Assembly (NCBI GenBank): GCA_038205805.1 | Contig: JBBRBO010000009.1 | Coordinates: 5,280-69,279 of the forward strand | Length of the DNA: 64,000 bases | Origin: JBBSBY01 sp038205805 | GTDB taxonomy: Bacteria > Desulfobacterota > Desulfomonilia > Desulfomonilales > Desulfomonilaceae | Direction: 5' to 3' | Part shown: in pieces, positions 25,956 to 34,988 of the stretch | How the letters are laid out: every line of letters begins with the position of its first letter | Numbering within the stretch: position 1 is the stretch's first letter | Position numbers and translations under genes: made by a program | Notes under the pieces: generated by a model | Told to the model about the DNA's origin: nothing | Database searches by the model: none | The model's input: only the letters and a program-made list of their open reading frames with translations

Positions 25956-26937
25956 TGCGCCGCCATGCAGCGCTGTAAAGTGGATATACCGACTCGATAG
26001 GCGCCGTCCTTTGGTCTTCCCCCTCGTCCAAAATCACCACACGGAGATCCTTTATCAGATGCGCTCGGCCTTCCCCTCGAACGAATGTAAGCCTGCCGGC
26101 TTCATCGCGGGAGTCGCGGTGGCGAGATGGTAAGGCTTCCCGTGCGATGATTTTTCCGTCGAGGGCCGTAAAACAATCATTTCGGACAAAAAAGGCGTTA
26201 ATGCCGCTGGTGGAGGTGCCCACAAACTCATATCCTTTTTGTGTCATTAGCAGCTGAAAAGCCTTTATGGAAGCCCCATAATATTGACCGGAGCAATGCG
26301 CGCTCAAGCGTTGAAAATCCGGCTGATAGGGAATGGTAACAGCTCGTAGATCACCGAAAATGGCATTGTATTCGCAAACGATAATCCGTGGTGAAATTGC
26401 CGTTATCGCATCCAGCGCCCAATAGTCATTTCCGTCTATATCGACACTCAACAGGCCGATGTCGCCCCTTATCCCGGCGTTTGTCAGCAACTCGTTGATG
26501 TTTTCACGCGTAATAAAAGCCGGTACGGCCGTCAGATCGTGACGCCAGTAAATATCTTCGCCGGCTACACTTTTCATGTGCTCTGGGTTACCGTCCATTA
26601 TTAACCCGCGCCAGTTACGATTTTGGAGCAAGAACCTGGTATTGCTTTCGGTGTAATTCTCCACGCCGAATTCGACGAAGGTGGTATTTTTGATAGGAAT
26701 GTTTTCAATCAACCAGTCAATAATTCCGTCCTCACCACCTTGTGAGTAGACCCTGAATTCCACTTCTCCCAAAGACTCGATAGTTTTTTTATTACGGATG
26801 TCCCAGGACGCTCTACGCCCCGACAAAAGAAGATCCCTTTCCGAAGCTTGACGTATGAAAGAGGCATCATGGTTTATTCGGTTGAGCGTAGCGTATATCT
26901 TTTTAAGGGTCCTTATAGGGTTTTGCAGGAATTCCAC
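25945..26937 (-). CDS. FkbM-like methyltransferase, opposite orientation
   Basis: 330 residues. YSQGGEDGIIDWLIE, FVEFGVENYTESNT and LSVDIDGNDYWAL are the recognisable SAM-fold blocks of a subgroup of FkbM-related proteins found in glycan loci. It runs against its neighbours on both sides and is divergent from the transferase at 27153, with 215 bp between. That gap has TTCCAT / ATGGAA around TTACG (27047-27063) as a possible operator. Confidence 0.7.
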   Translation of the reverse strand: MEFLQNPIRTLKKIYATLNRINHDASFIRQASERDLLLSGRRASWDIRNKKTIESLGEVEFRVYSQGGEDGIIDWLIENIPIKNTTFVEFGVENYTESNTRFLLQNRNWRGLIMDGNPEHMKSVAGEDIYWRHDLTAVPAFITRENINELLTNAGIRGDIGLLSVDIDGNDYWALDAITAISPRIIVCEYNAIFGDLRAVTIPYQPDFQRLSAHCSGQYYGASIKAFQLLMTQKGYEFVGTSTSGINAFFVRNDCFTALDGKIIAREALPSRHRDSRDEAGRLTFVRGEGRAHLIKDLRVVILDEGEDQRTAPIESVYPLYSAAWRRIIQ

Positions 26938-27152
26938 TATGAATGTCTCCTGAGACTAATATATTCGGTCGGTTCAGGCGCCGTAGTCCAGCGCTGAAGC
27001 TCGAAAGAGACCGCCGGCCGGCGTTAAGCTGAGAACGAAAGTTTCCATTTACGATGGAAGACAAACCCGACACATGATAGAATCATTGCGGGAGTTGTCA
27101 ACAAGGATAACGCAGTCCTGGATTATCACACTCATCATCGGAGCCCTAACAG

Positions 27153-29120
27153 GTGAACCCAACGGAAAGCAATGCGCGAATCGGCATAAATATGTGCCCG
27201 TTTTCCAGTTCCGAAGGTGGAGGAATCATACATTATGGGCTTAGCCTCTTTAGAGAACTTGCCGACCTTGTTCCTGAACGGGTAAGGATTTTCTACTGTG
27301 ATCGTGGCGTACCTCTCCTCAGTCCCACGCTGAATGCTCCCCATCTCAAAAAAATCAAACTGGACGGCGCTCGTGGAATGCTCGAGCACAAGAAAGCCAT
27401 GGACGTTCTGCTCAATCCTTTTCCTTGGCCCGACATCACCATTCCGGATCTCCCCTTAGTCAATTTTTTGCCCGACATTCAGGAACAATATTACCCGAAA
27501 TTTTTTTCACAGGCGGCCCTAACGAACCGTGGGATCTACTACGGGCATTCGGCGCGGGCTTCCACCATCCTGATTGTGCCGTCGCACTACACGAAAAAGA
27601 CCATCGTCGAGAAATTCCACGTTGCACCGGAAAAGATCGCCGTCATCTACCACGGCGCCCATCCCATGTTCAGCGACGCGTCCGAACCGGGCGTCAAACC
27701 GGCTACCCTCCGCGAGGACCTGCACGGCTATCTCTTCTATCCCTCAAACCCGTGGTTTCACAAGAACCACACGGCGCTCCTGGACGCGCTGGCGCTCCTC
27801 AACGCCGAACATGGGCGCACGGTCCCGTGCGTCTTCACCGGGCACCTCATGGAGCACACTCCCGGTTATGTGGACCTGCCGGCCGAAATAGCCCGCCGCG
27901 ACCTGGGCGATCAGGTGTTCCATCTTGGACGCGTGAGCCTCAAGGAGCTGAAGTACCTCTACTTGAACGCAGCGGCCTTGGTCCTACCCAGCTTGTTCGA
28001 GGGCTTCGGGATTCCCCTGGTGGAGGCCATGGCCACAGGCTGCCCCATCGTGGCATCCGACCGCACGAGCATCCCCGAAGTCGCAGGGGAAGCGGGCCTC
28101 TACTTCAACCCCGATGATCCCCGAGATATCGCCCATAAGATCAGTCGCCTCTTCAACGACCCCGAGCAAACGCGCATCCGCGTGGAAATCGGCCGGGAGC
28201 GCGCCAAAACCTTCTCGGACCGCAAAATGGCCGAAGAAACCCTCGTAGTCCTGGAACGCGCCTACTACGAAGCCGGCGCCCCTTCTCTCAAGGCCCGCGC
28301 CTCGGAGCTACCCGGCGCCAAGCCCGTGCTAAGCTGCGTCGTGATGCCCTCAGGCGAAAGCTCCCGAGCCGTAGGCGAACTCGCCCATCTCGTGACCGCA
28401 TCCGCCGGCCGCTTGCAGGTCATCCTTGTTGAGCCGCCCGGAGAAGAGCGGCGCTCCGTCGAACCTGCCACCTACGGCATCGACCGCATACCCGCCGGCG
28501 TGGACTTCACCCGCTCCCTCGAAGCCGCCCTTTCACGAAGCCGCGGGGAGTTCATCATGCTCTCGGACGGTCGGGCCATCCCTTGGGAATCCTTTGTGGA
28601 TTACATGGCCGTGTATCGAGACTCGCTGCGCCTTGCGGGGGATGTGCTCTACGGCGACCCAGTCTACGTGGACTCGGCGGGAACCCTATGGAGCCCGATG
28701 CTTCCCGGCATGACGGACTTGGAGAAACGCGTCTTGTGCTGCGGGAATTTCGCCTTTGTTGTGCGCAAAAAGGCCCTGGAAGAGCTAACGGCGACCGCCG
28801 GCACGGATTGCCCCAGCCTCCACAGCCTAGCCGAGCGCCTTTGGGACACAAGGGAGAGGCGCGAGCTTTTCCGCCCAGTGAGCGTCACCCGGAAAGTGGA
28901 TAACGGCCCAGCCGCTATGTCGGCGCAGAAATTCACCGTCTTACTTAGGCGATACCTGGCGCATCGACCCGCGGTCAGCCGAGCGCTGGAATCCCCCGCA
29001 TTCTATCGACTGGCGCGCATAGGAGCGGCAATCTACGTGCTATTACCGGTTGCTGGACGCCGGCGGCTATTTGCCGCTGCAAAGACGTTGTTACTCAAGA
29101 CGCGCGGCGGAGCCACGTGA
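27153..29120 (+). CDS. Large two-domain glycosyltransferase (GT4 domain plus degenerate GT-A-like domain)
   Basis: 655 residues from GTG 27153. Residues 1-380 are a GT-B transferase: NPWFHKNHTALLDAL, FTGHL and the EX7E motif EGFGIPLVE. Residues about 390-600 look like a GT-A domain lacking a proper DxD site (MLSDGRAIPW, YGDPVYVDSAGT), so that half may be inactive or bind a substrate. G+C rises within the gene: the line from 27241 is 27/60, the line from 27781 is 42/60. This suggests a recombination joint around 27.5 kb. Confidence 0.8.
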   Translation: MNPTESNARIGINMCPFSSSEGGGIIHYGLSLFRELADLVPERVRIFYCDRGVPLLSPTLNAPHLKKIKLDGARGMLEHKKAMDVLLNPFPWPDITIPDLPLVNFLPDIQEQYYPKFFSQAALTNRGIYYGHSARASTILIVPSHYTKKTIVEKFHVAPEKIAVIYHGAHPMFSDASEPGVKPATLREDLHGYLFYPSNPWFHKNHTALLDALALLNAEHGRTVPCVFTGHLMEHTPGYVDLPAEIARRDLGDQVFHLGRVSLKELKYLYLNAAALVLPSLFEGFGIPLVEAMATGCPIVASDRTSIPEVAGEAGLYFNPDDPRDIAHKISRLFNDPEQTRIRVEIGRERAKTFSDRKMAEETLVVLERAYYEAGAPSLKARASELPGAKPVLSCVVMPSGESSRAVGELAHLVTASAGRLQVILVEPPGEERRSVEPATYGIDRIPAGVDFTRSLEAALSRSRGEFIMLSDGRAIPWESFVDYMAVYRDSLRLAGDVLYGDPVYVDSAGTLWSPMLPGMTDLEKRVLCCGNFAFVVRKKALEELTATAGTDCPSLHSLAERLWDTRERRELFRPVSVTRKVDNGPAAMSAQKFTVLLRRYLAHRPAVSRALESPAFYRLARIGAAIYVLLPVAGRRRLFAAAKTLLLKTRGGAT

Positions 29121-29263
29121 CCCCATTACGCCTCTACATACGCAAAACTCGCAGGCACGTTCTTGAGCGGGCTCCCCAACCGCTCAGCCGCTAACCACAT
29201 AGTAGAATGCGACAAGCGGGAGTCGGAGATACGAGTGAAGAAGCGATGGTCACAACTTATTGA

Positions 29264-29488
29264 TCAGAGGTGATCTAAGAAATTTTGAGGGGATACTCCG
29301 GCTTGTTTCAGAATGCCGCGTAGCGTTCCAACGGCAAGTTCCCGATGCAAAGGGACTACGCATCCAATCTCGGCTTCCGGCATTTTCTTCAGGACGACAT
29401 GACTTCCACGCTGCCTGACTTGCACAAAACCCAAGCGCTCCAACGTTCGAATAACGGCCCTTCCCGAGACGGCCTTCAGTTCAACCAT
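29264..29488 (-). CDS. hicA: HicA-type mRNA interferase toxin
   Basis: 74 residues from ATG 29488; a TTG at 29500 is less likely. The HicA dsRNA-binding-like fold is marked by RGSHVVLKK, with the catalytic His, and VVPLHRELAVGTLRGILKQAG. It cleaves mRNA when free of HicB. The gene overlaps hicB by 8 bp and follows it, the antitoxin-first order. Confidence 0.92.
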   Translation of the reverse strand: MVELKAVSGRAVIRTLERLGFVQVRQRGSHVVLKKMPEAEIGCVVPLHRELAVGTLRGILKQAGVSPQNFLDHL

Positions 29489-29690
29489 ATGTCGCTTCAA
29501 ACGTAGTCATGATTACTCGAGAAGTTTTCGGATGCGGAAATTCCTCAAGATACAACTCAGTGGCCTCTTTGAGATTGGCCACAGCTTCCTCCAGCGTGTA
29601 GCCTTGGCTTACCGTGCCCACCTCGGGGCATTGGGCCACGAACAGGTCTTCTTCCTTGTGAACAACCGCTGTATAAGTTCGTTCAGACAT
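29481..29690 (-). CDS. hicB: HicB-type antitoxin (short form)
   Basis: 69 residues. The partial RNase-H-like fold reads YTAVVHKEEDLFVAQCPEVG and TVSQGYTLEEAVANLKEATELYLEE. It lacks a separate DNA-binding domain, as in short HicB forms. It neutralises HicA encoded just downstream. The pair sits inside the polysaccharide locus and runs against it. Confidence 0.92.
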   Translation of the reverse strand: MSERTYTAVVHKEEDLFVAQCPEVGTVSQGYTLEEAVANLKEATELYLEEFPHPKTSRVIMTTFEATYG

Positions 29691-29711
29691 GGCATTATCA
29701 CTCCCTCACGT

Positions 29712-29740
29712 ATGGTATACCCTTTGGCCGGGGGTTTCAA
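29712..29740 (-). promoter_or_regulatory. Promoter and possible operator of hicBA
   Basis: On the minus strand TTGAAA (29740-29735), 17 bp, TACCAT (29717-29712). The perfect 8-bp palindrome GGTATACC overlaps the -10 hexamer, a natural site for autoregulation. Confidence 0.5.
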
Positions 29741-29976
29741 TGCACATCCAGTGGTGCACGAACATCGTGCATAGCAATGCCATCGTGGCTCACGGGCACA
29801 AGGAGTATTCTCGCAGGCGCTCTATCTGATGACCCGGGTGAGGCCCTCCCGGCGGAGATAGACCTGATGAGATTCGACAAGCGGCAGATGAAGGCATTCT
29901 GGGGATTACAATCAGTCGTTGTTCGGTGGTTCTGCCGGGAGACAAATCCGGCGGGTTCCGCGCTGCCGGCGACCGC

Positions 29977-30092
29977 TAAAAACGCCGCTACGCCGCTCTA
30001 TAAGGGATTTTACTTTTTTGGGTTGACAAGATAATGTAATAGTATAGCATAGAAAGTAGGGCTTAGACAATCTTTATTTCAGAAAACGCCGT
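29977..30092 (+). promoter_or_regulatory. Element P copy 3 with conserved promoter-like core
   Basis: AAAACGCCGCTA, GGGATTTTACTTTTTTGGG, then TTGACA (30023-30028), 16 bp, TAGCAT (30045-30050) and TTTCAGAAAA match the first half of copies 1 and 2. It points towards the glycosyltransferase gene 250 bp downstream. Nothing else convincing lies in the gap from 29741 to 30299. Confidence 0.55.
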
Positions 30093-30299
30093 CGCATTCT
30101 TGGAAGGGTTCAGCAGCCTCAAGGCTTTTGTATGCCCCGTAAACCCTTAGCAAAAAACCATGTATCTACAGATACATGCCCATTAAGACGGGACTAAAAA
30201 CGTACCAAATGAATAGACCTCACGTATACTAGACGTAGACGCCGGCGAGCAAAGATCGAGCAGTGAGCCGACCTGCCGTAACAAAGCGCATCATCGGCC

Positions 30300-30331
30300 A
30301 CAGAGCCGCCTCAATCCCGGTGAACTATTAC
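30300..30331 (+). repeat. R2 right-end fragment before a glycosyltransferase gene
   Basis: CAGAGCCGCCTCAATCCCGG followed by TGAACTATTAC matches the right end of full R2 copies at 37289 and 53135. No left end is visible. The gene start at 30340 lies 8 bp downstream. Confidence 0.5.
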
Positions 30332-30339
30332 GAGAGCAT

Positions 30340-31185
30340 ATGACCTGCACTAATCCGAAAATTTCCATCATCATGGCGGTTTACAACGCGGCGCCTACCC
30401 TCGAGAAGTGCCTCCTGAGCGTCCGCGAGCAAACGTATCCCCATACGGAACTCATCGTCATCGACGGCGGATCTACCGATGGAAGCGTGGACATGCTCCG
30501 CGGCGCCGAGGACATCTTGGACTACTGGGTATCCGAACCGGATGGAGGCATTTACCACGCCTGGAACAAGGGTCTGAGGCGCGTCACCGGCGATTGGGTC
30601 CACTTCATGGGCGCGGACGATTACTTTCCGTCCCCGGATACCTTGGCGCAAGCGGCCCAAGGGCTACGGGATTGCCCACCGGAGATCCGCATCGTATACG
30701 GCACGGACATCCTGGTCACGGCAGCCGGTGAACCCATGGAAACCAGGGGCGAACCCTGGGAACGCATTCGCCGAAGATTTCGCGTCGAGAGCTGTCTGCC
30801 GCACAGTGCGGCGTTTCATCACATGGGCTTGTTCACCGAGCGCGGCGGCTTTGACGAATCCTTCCGCATAGCAGGGGATTACGAGCTTTTATTGCGCGAG
30901 CTGAAAACCGGGAAGGCGCTGTTTCTCTCGGGCATACCCGTAAAAGCGGTGACCTGCGGTGGCGTCAGCATGAACTGGGATGCGAGCCTACGATCCCTCA
31001 AGGAACACGCGCGTGCGCGTCGGAAGAATGGAATCAGTCCCTACAATCCGGCCTGGGCGGTCCTTGTACTCAAGGCAATGGCCAAGAACCTGGCGCAGCG
31101 TAGCGCCGGAAACGCCCGCACGCGCACCCTGGTGGATCTCTACCGTCGCTTGACGGGCCGACTTCCCATCTGGACCAAGATGTAG
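30340..31185 (+). CDS. Family 2 glycosyltransferase
   Basis: 281 residues. ISIIMAVYNAAPTLEKCL, VIDGGSTDGS and the metal site FMGADDYF near 87-94 define the GT-A fold; the DGGIYHAWNKG loop is typical of WcaA/PGL-like members. G+C is high, like the chromosomal backbone rather than the AT-rich cassette before 27 kb. It starts just after an R2 fragment. Confidence 0.87.
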   Translation: MTCTNPKISIIMAVYNAAPTLEKCLLSVREQTYPHTELIVIDGGSTDGSVDMLRGAEDILDYWVSEPDGGIYHAWNKGLRRVTGDWVHFMGADDYFPSPDTLAQAAQGLRDCPPEIRIVYGTDILVTAAGEPMETRGEPWERIRRRFRVESCLPHSAAFHHMGLFTERGGFDESFRIAGDYELLLRELKTGKALFLSGIPVKAVTCGGVSMNWDASLRSLKEHARARRKNGISPYNPAWAVLVLKAMAKNLAQRSAGNARTRTLVDLYRRLTGRLPIWTKM

Positions 31186-31271
31186 TCCGCAGGCGGCGCC
31201 GACAACAATAAGTAGATGAGACATACCGCTGATGGTTTTAGATCGCAACCGTTCGACTTCTCCTGGAGATT

Positions 31272-32099
31272 ATGATGCTCAATTGGAAACACAAGGTGAG
31301 GAAGACACTCTCGAATTTTGGGTACGAAATACGGCGCTCACCAAAGACACCCTCGGCGCCGGACGTGATGTTCGATAACTTTGCGAATATTGCCTCGGCG
31401 TATGAGCAATGTCTCAATAACGGACGTGAACTTATAGAGACGAACGAGAAGCGGCTGCAACTGTTGGCACGGCTGATCGGCACTCCCCCCACGGAGGCCT
31501 ACGCCATCATCCAAGCGTTGGCCGCGTGCAAAGACTTACCCGGCGACGTCTGCGAGTTCGGAGTGGCGCAAGGCGCGACATCGGCTCTCATCGCCAATGA
31601 GATAGTATCGCAGAGCGACAAACGGCTTCACCTCTTTGATTCCTTTGAAGGACTCCCGAAACCCTCAGAGCAGGATCGGCTAAAGGACGACATTTTTGCC
31701 TTGGGCAGCATGGAAGCCTACACCGGGCAAATGTCCTGCCCGGAAGATATGGTCCGCAGCCGCCTGGAGGCGATTTCTTTTCCGCAAGATCGCTTCGTGA
31801 TCCACAAGGGGTTCATCGAGCGCATTCTCCATGAAGACAAGAATCTTCCCACTCAAGTGTGTTTCGCGTATGTGGACTTTGATTTTTACGAGCCGATCAA
31901 GGTCACGTTAGAGTTCCTGCATGACATAACCCCAAAGGGCGCCGTAATCATTGTGGATGATTATGATTTTTTCTCTACCGGCGCCAAAACCGCGGTTGAA
32001 GAGTTCGTCGAAGCGAAAAACACCGCCACCGAGGTCTATGAGTGCTTTATACCTGAAAAGACCCTGGGCTACTTTGCCGTATTGACGAGAAAAGCTTAG
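31272..32099 (+). CDS. TylF/macrocin-O-methyltransferase family protein
   Basis: 275 residues with GGAG ahead of ATG 31272. Family blocks: GDVCEFGVAQGATSALIA (SAM site), DSFEGLP, FAYVDFDFYEP and IIVDDYDFFSTGAKTAVEEF, which includes the metal-binding acidic residues. Such enzymes O-methylate sugars, here presumably of the surface glycan. It converges with the transferase gene at 32130. Confidence 0.88.
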   Translation: MMLNWKHKVRKTLSNFGYEIRRSPKTPSAPDVMFDNFANIASAYEQCLNNGRELIETNEKRLQLLARLIGTPPTEAYAIIQALAACKDLPGDVCEFGVAQGATSALIANEIVSQSDKRLHLFDSFEGLPKPSEQDRLKDDIFALGSMEAYTGQMSCPEDMVRSRLEAISFPQDRFVIHKGFIERILHEDKNLPTQVCFAYVDFDFYEPIKVTLEFLHDITPKGAVIIVDDYDFFSTGAKTAVEEFVEAKNTATEVYECFIPEKTLGYFAVLTRKA

Positions 32100-32129
32100 T
32101 CCGATGTGCTCACGACTGGTTGCGGGTTC

Positions 32130-32903
32130 TCAAAGAGTTCTCATTTTGGCTGCGTGATAGTACTGGCTCAGTTTACTCAACGGTTTGAGCAACAAGGTCC
32201 AGGGCTTTGGTCTCAGGCCGTTTAGCTTCCACGCTCTTCTGTCGTATCGGTTAGCCTTGATTCGGTTCCTGAGCGACATTCCGCTGCTTCCGCCGGCGCG
32301 CATCTTCACAAGGACTTCCGGTACGTACGCTGCGGTAATGCCGGCCTTGAACAAAAACCGCAGCATGAGTTCATAATCAGCGGCCGTTCCCTGATCTAAA
32401 CGGAACATGCCGTACTTCTCATACATCGAGCGCCGCACAAAAAACGTTGGGTGCGGGGGCATCCAGCCGTTGTAAAACAGTTTGCGCTCATAAGCTCCGG
32501 CTTTCCAGTACCGGGTTACCTTGGTTGTATTCCGTCGATCCACATAGACGAGATCTCCATAGCAGGCGTCCACATCCAGCTCGAAAGCGGCCGCTACCTT
32601 GGAGACCACTTCACCATGCGCGTATATATCATCAGCGGCGAGGATACCGATGACGTCTCCCGTCGCGAGGGCTATCCCCTTGTTCGCCGCGTCGTAGCTG
32701 TTTCTGTCGGGCTCGGATATTAAGTGCGCCAAACGTGACGCGTATTCCGCAATGATGTCGGTGGTTCCGTCAGTTGAGCCTCCATCGACTATGATGTACT
32801 CGACGGAATAGTCCTGGCTGAGGACGCTTTCGATGCAATCCCGGAGAGTGTCTTTCGCATTGAACACCGGCGTTATGATGGAGATTGTCGTAGCTTTTTT
32901 CAA
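32130..32903 (-). CDS. Family 2 glycosyltransferase
   Basis: 257 residues. ISIITPVFNAKDTLRDC, VDGGSTDGTTD, YDAANKGIALATGD and the metal site LAADDIY near residue 90 are present. It is downstream of the aminotransferase gene on the same strand, 273 bp away. That gap contains an eroded R2-like stretch (TCCGGAAGG...CTCTCCGG) and no gene. Confidence 0.87.
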   Translation of the reverse strand: MKKATTISIITPVFNAKDTLRDCIESVLSQDYSVEYIIVDGGSTDGTTDIIAEYASRLAHLISEPDRNSYDAANKGIALATGDVIGILAADDIYAHGEVVSKVAAAFELDVDACYGDLVYVDRRNTTKVTRYWKAGAYERKLFYNGWMPPHPTFFVRRSMYEKYGMFRLDQGTAADYELMLRFLFKAGITAAYVPEVLVKMRAGGSSGMSLRNRIKANRYDRRAWKLNGLRPKPWTLLLKPLSKLSQYYHAAKMRTL

Positions 32904-33175
32904 AGAATGCGCCTTTGGGGAACTGTAAAGTAACTATTCAGCTTCCGGTCTGTAACAGCTTTGTTTTTAGGGCCGGCGGCTCCTGAGGGCGATCTATTAC
33001 CCGTGACATCCGGAAGGAGGCGCTTCGGGAGACTTTTGCTCTCCGGTGTGTTCAATCGGCCAATCGCTCTTTACCTAATCTTCCAAAGTCATCTTCGCCT
33101 CCAAGGCGGCAGATGTTTGGATTCGCTACAACGGAGGACACAACTATGTCTTGCACACATCCGCCGCAGACCGCA

Positions 33176-34318
33176 TCAATCTTCTCGATCATAAAACTCT
33201 TTGATCGTCAAGATCACGTGGTCAAGCTGCGATTCAGTCAGTTCGGCGTAGATGGGCAGCGCCAACACACTCTCGGCGGCGCGTTCCGATTCAGGGAAGT
33301 CCCCCGCCCTGTAGCGGCCGTCCCGCACACATTCCTGCAAATGGATGGGAATGGGGTAATAAATCTCCGTTCCTACATTGTGTTCCCTAAGGAAGGCCTG
33401 AAGCTCGTCTCGCCTCTCGGCGCGAATCACATACTGGTTCAGCACATGGTCAGGGGAAAGTCTAGGCGGAGTAATCTTCGTGCCTGTAAGTTGCAGCTCC
33501 GTAAGGCGCGGGCTGTAGTATTCGGCGTTTGCCCTCCGTTTGGCCGACCATGTGTCCAGGTGGTCGAGCTTCACGGACAAAACCGCAGCCTGGAGCGCAT
33601 CGAGGCGAAAATTTCCGCCGACATATTTGTGGTAATACTTGGGTTGAGCGCCCTGGTTCCGCAAAACCCTAATTTTTTCATCCAACGATTCGTCGTTAGT
33701 GGTTATCATGCCGCCGTCGCCGAATCCACCAAGGTTTTTCGACGGGAAAAACGAGAAGCACCCCATTGTCCCGATGGCGCCTGCGTATTTGCCGCTGTGT
33801 TTGGCGCCGATGGCCTGGGCCGCATCCTCAATGATGGGAAGATCATGTTTGGCGGCGATCTCCAGAATCTTCGTCATATCCGCGCATTGACCGTAGAGAT
33901 GAACCGGGAGAATGGACTTTGTTTTAGGGGTAATTACCGTCTCGATGCGATCGGGGTCAATGTTGTAAGTGTGGGGATCTATGTCCACAAACACGGGAAC
34001 CGCGCCCAGCCGAAGGATTACACCCACCGTCGCGAAGAAGGTAAAGGGAGTAGTGATGACTTCGTCTCCGGCCCCGACGTCAAGGGCCGTGAGCGCCACA
34101 AGCAGAGCGTCCGTACCCGAGGAGACCCCGATAGCCCGATTGCACCCGAGGTATGCGGCGATCCTCTTCTCGAAGGTGTCCACTTCCGGACCCAAGATGA
34201 ACATTTGGCTGTTCACCACCCGCTCTATGGCCTCATCAGTATCCTTCTTTATGGACGCATACTGAATTTTGAGATCCAGCAGCGGGACCGTGACATCCTT
34301 TTGTTTTGTGACGCTCAT
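33176..34318 (-). CDS. DegT/DnrJ/EryC1-type sugar aminotransferase
   Basis: 380 residues. PLP-dependent family: VSSGTDALLVAL, DAAQAIGA and the cofactor lysine in FFPSKNLGGFGDGG. It converts a nucleotide-linked keto-sugar to an amino sugar, for example in synthesis of 3- or 4-amino-6-deoxyhexoses; the exact sugar is not decided. It marks the end of the polysaccharide region. A 403-codon frame on the opposite strand is a shadow of it. Confidence 0.9.
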   Translation of the reverse strand: MSVTKQKDVTVPLLDLKIQYASIKKDTDEAIERVVNSQMFILGPEVDTFEKRIAAYLGCNRAIGVSSGTDALLVALTALDVGAGDEVITTPFTFFATVGVILRLGAVPVFVDIDPHTYNIDPDRIETVITPKTKSILPVHLYGQCADMTKILEIAAKHDLPIIEDAAQAIGAKHSGKYAGAIGTMGCFSFFPSKNLGGFGDGGMITTNDESLDEKIRVLRNQGAQPKYYHKYVGGNFRLDALQAAVLSVKLDHLDTWSAKRRANAEYYSPRLTELQLTGTKITPPRLSPDHVLNQYVIRAERRDELQAFLREHNVGTEIYYPIPIHLQECVRDGRYRAGDFPESERAAESVLALPIYAELTESQLDHVILTIKEFYDRED

Positions 34319-34480
34319 GCGTAAACCCTGCTTTGTAAGTATATCGGTAACCTAGCTTTCCCACAGCTCATGGGGACTATCGCCGAAGCATTGTACTTGG
34401 ATTCGGCCCGGATGTCATGACAATTCCCCGAGGTCAGAGAAGTACGAGTATTGCAAGGATGTCCTCGAATCATATTACGG

Positions 34481-34735
34481 TTAGCGATAGATTTCCTTGC
34501 GGTCTCCTATGGTGGTGACCATCACGGTTAGTTTGGCGTCGTCTATTACATAAAGAACTCGATAATCTTCTTGGCGAATGCGGTAGATATTCAAGTTCGT
34601 AAGTTCAACGCAACCGGAAGGGCGGGGGTTCTCGGCTAAGTTTTTGATCTGCTGTGCAATCTTTTCTCTCAAATTCATAGGCGGCGCCTTAAATTTTTTG
34701 CGTGCCGAGGGACGGAATAGTAAAGTGTAGCTCAC
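34481..34735 (-). CDS. RelE/ParE-family toxin
   Basis: 84 residues from GTG 34735. LLFRPSARKKFKAPPMNLREKIAQQI, YRIRQEDYRVLYVID and TTIGDRKEIYR are the strand-helix-strand blocks of the RelE/ParE superfamily, with the final basic residues kept. It overlaps the end of the upstream antitoxin-like gene by 2 bp. The toxin is intact although the antitoxin frame is broken. Confidence 0.87.
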   Translation of the reverse strand: MSYTLLFRPSARKKFKAPPMNLREKIAQQIKNLAENPRPSGCVELTNLNIYRIRQEDYRVLYVIDDAKLTVMVTTIGDRKEIYR

Positions 34736-34988
34736 AGATCATCGCCCAAGAATTCTTCCAACGTCAGACCGGACTCTTTTCCATCATGGTAACGCTGTGA
34801 CCATTCGAGCGAATCAATAATATCGTTCCAGTCCTCCATGTCTATTTTTCTCCATTCCATGAGAAAAACATCCCAAGATTTGGCGTATTTGGGTAATCGA
34901 TTAAGACGCTCGAAATTTCGTATAGTTTGGCTTGCTTCTGCTCAGCGCCGGCGGTCTGTTCCGTAGTTTGCTCCGTTATTGGGGTCAT
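34732..34988 (-). pseudogene. Frameshifted antitoxin-like gene upstream of the RelE/ParE toxin
   Basis: ATG 34988 has a good ribosome site (GGAGG, 7 bp) and opens a frame starting MTPITEQTTEQT that ends at TAG 34842. The other frame is open from 34941 to the TGA at 34732 and reads RNFERLNRLPKYAKSWD, MEWRKIDMEDWNDII and finally ESGLTLEEFLGDDL, an acidic antitoxin-like product coupled to the toxin start. Joining both by one frame change at about 34925-34941 gives a protein of about 85 residues. It is either broken, a programmed frameshift or a sequence error; alternatively a 43-residue antitoxin starts at ATG 34860. The gap from 34989 to 35482 shows nothing else. Confidence 0.55.

Noticed and set aside
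33113..34324. 403-codon frame on the plus strand
   Set aside because: It lies wholly opposite the DegT-type aminotransferase, whose motifs are clear; composition-driven shadow.
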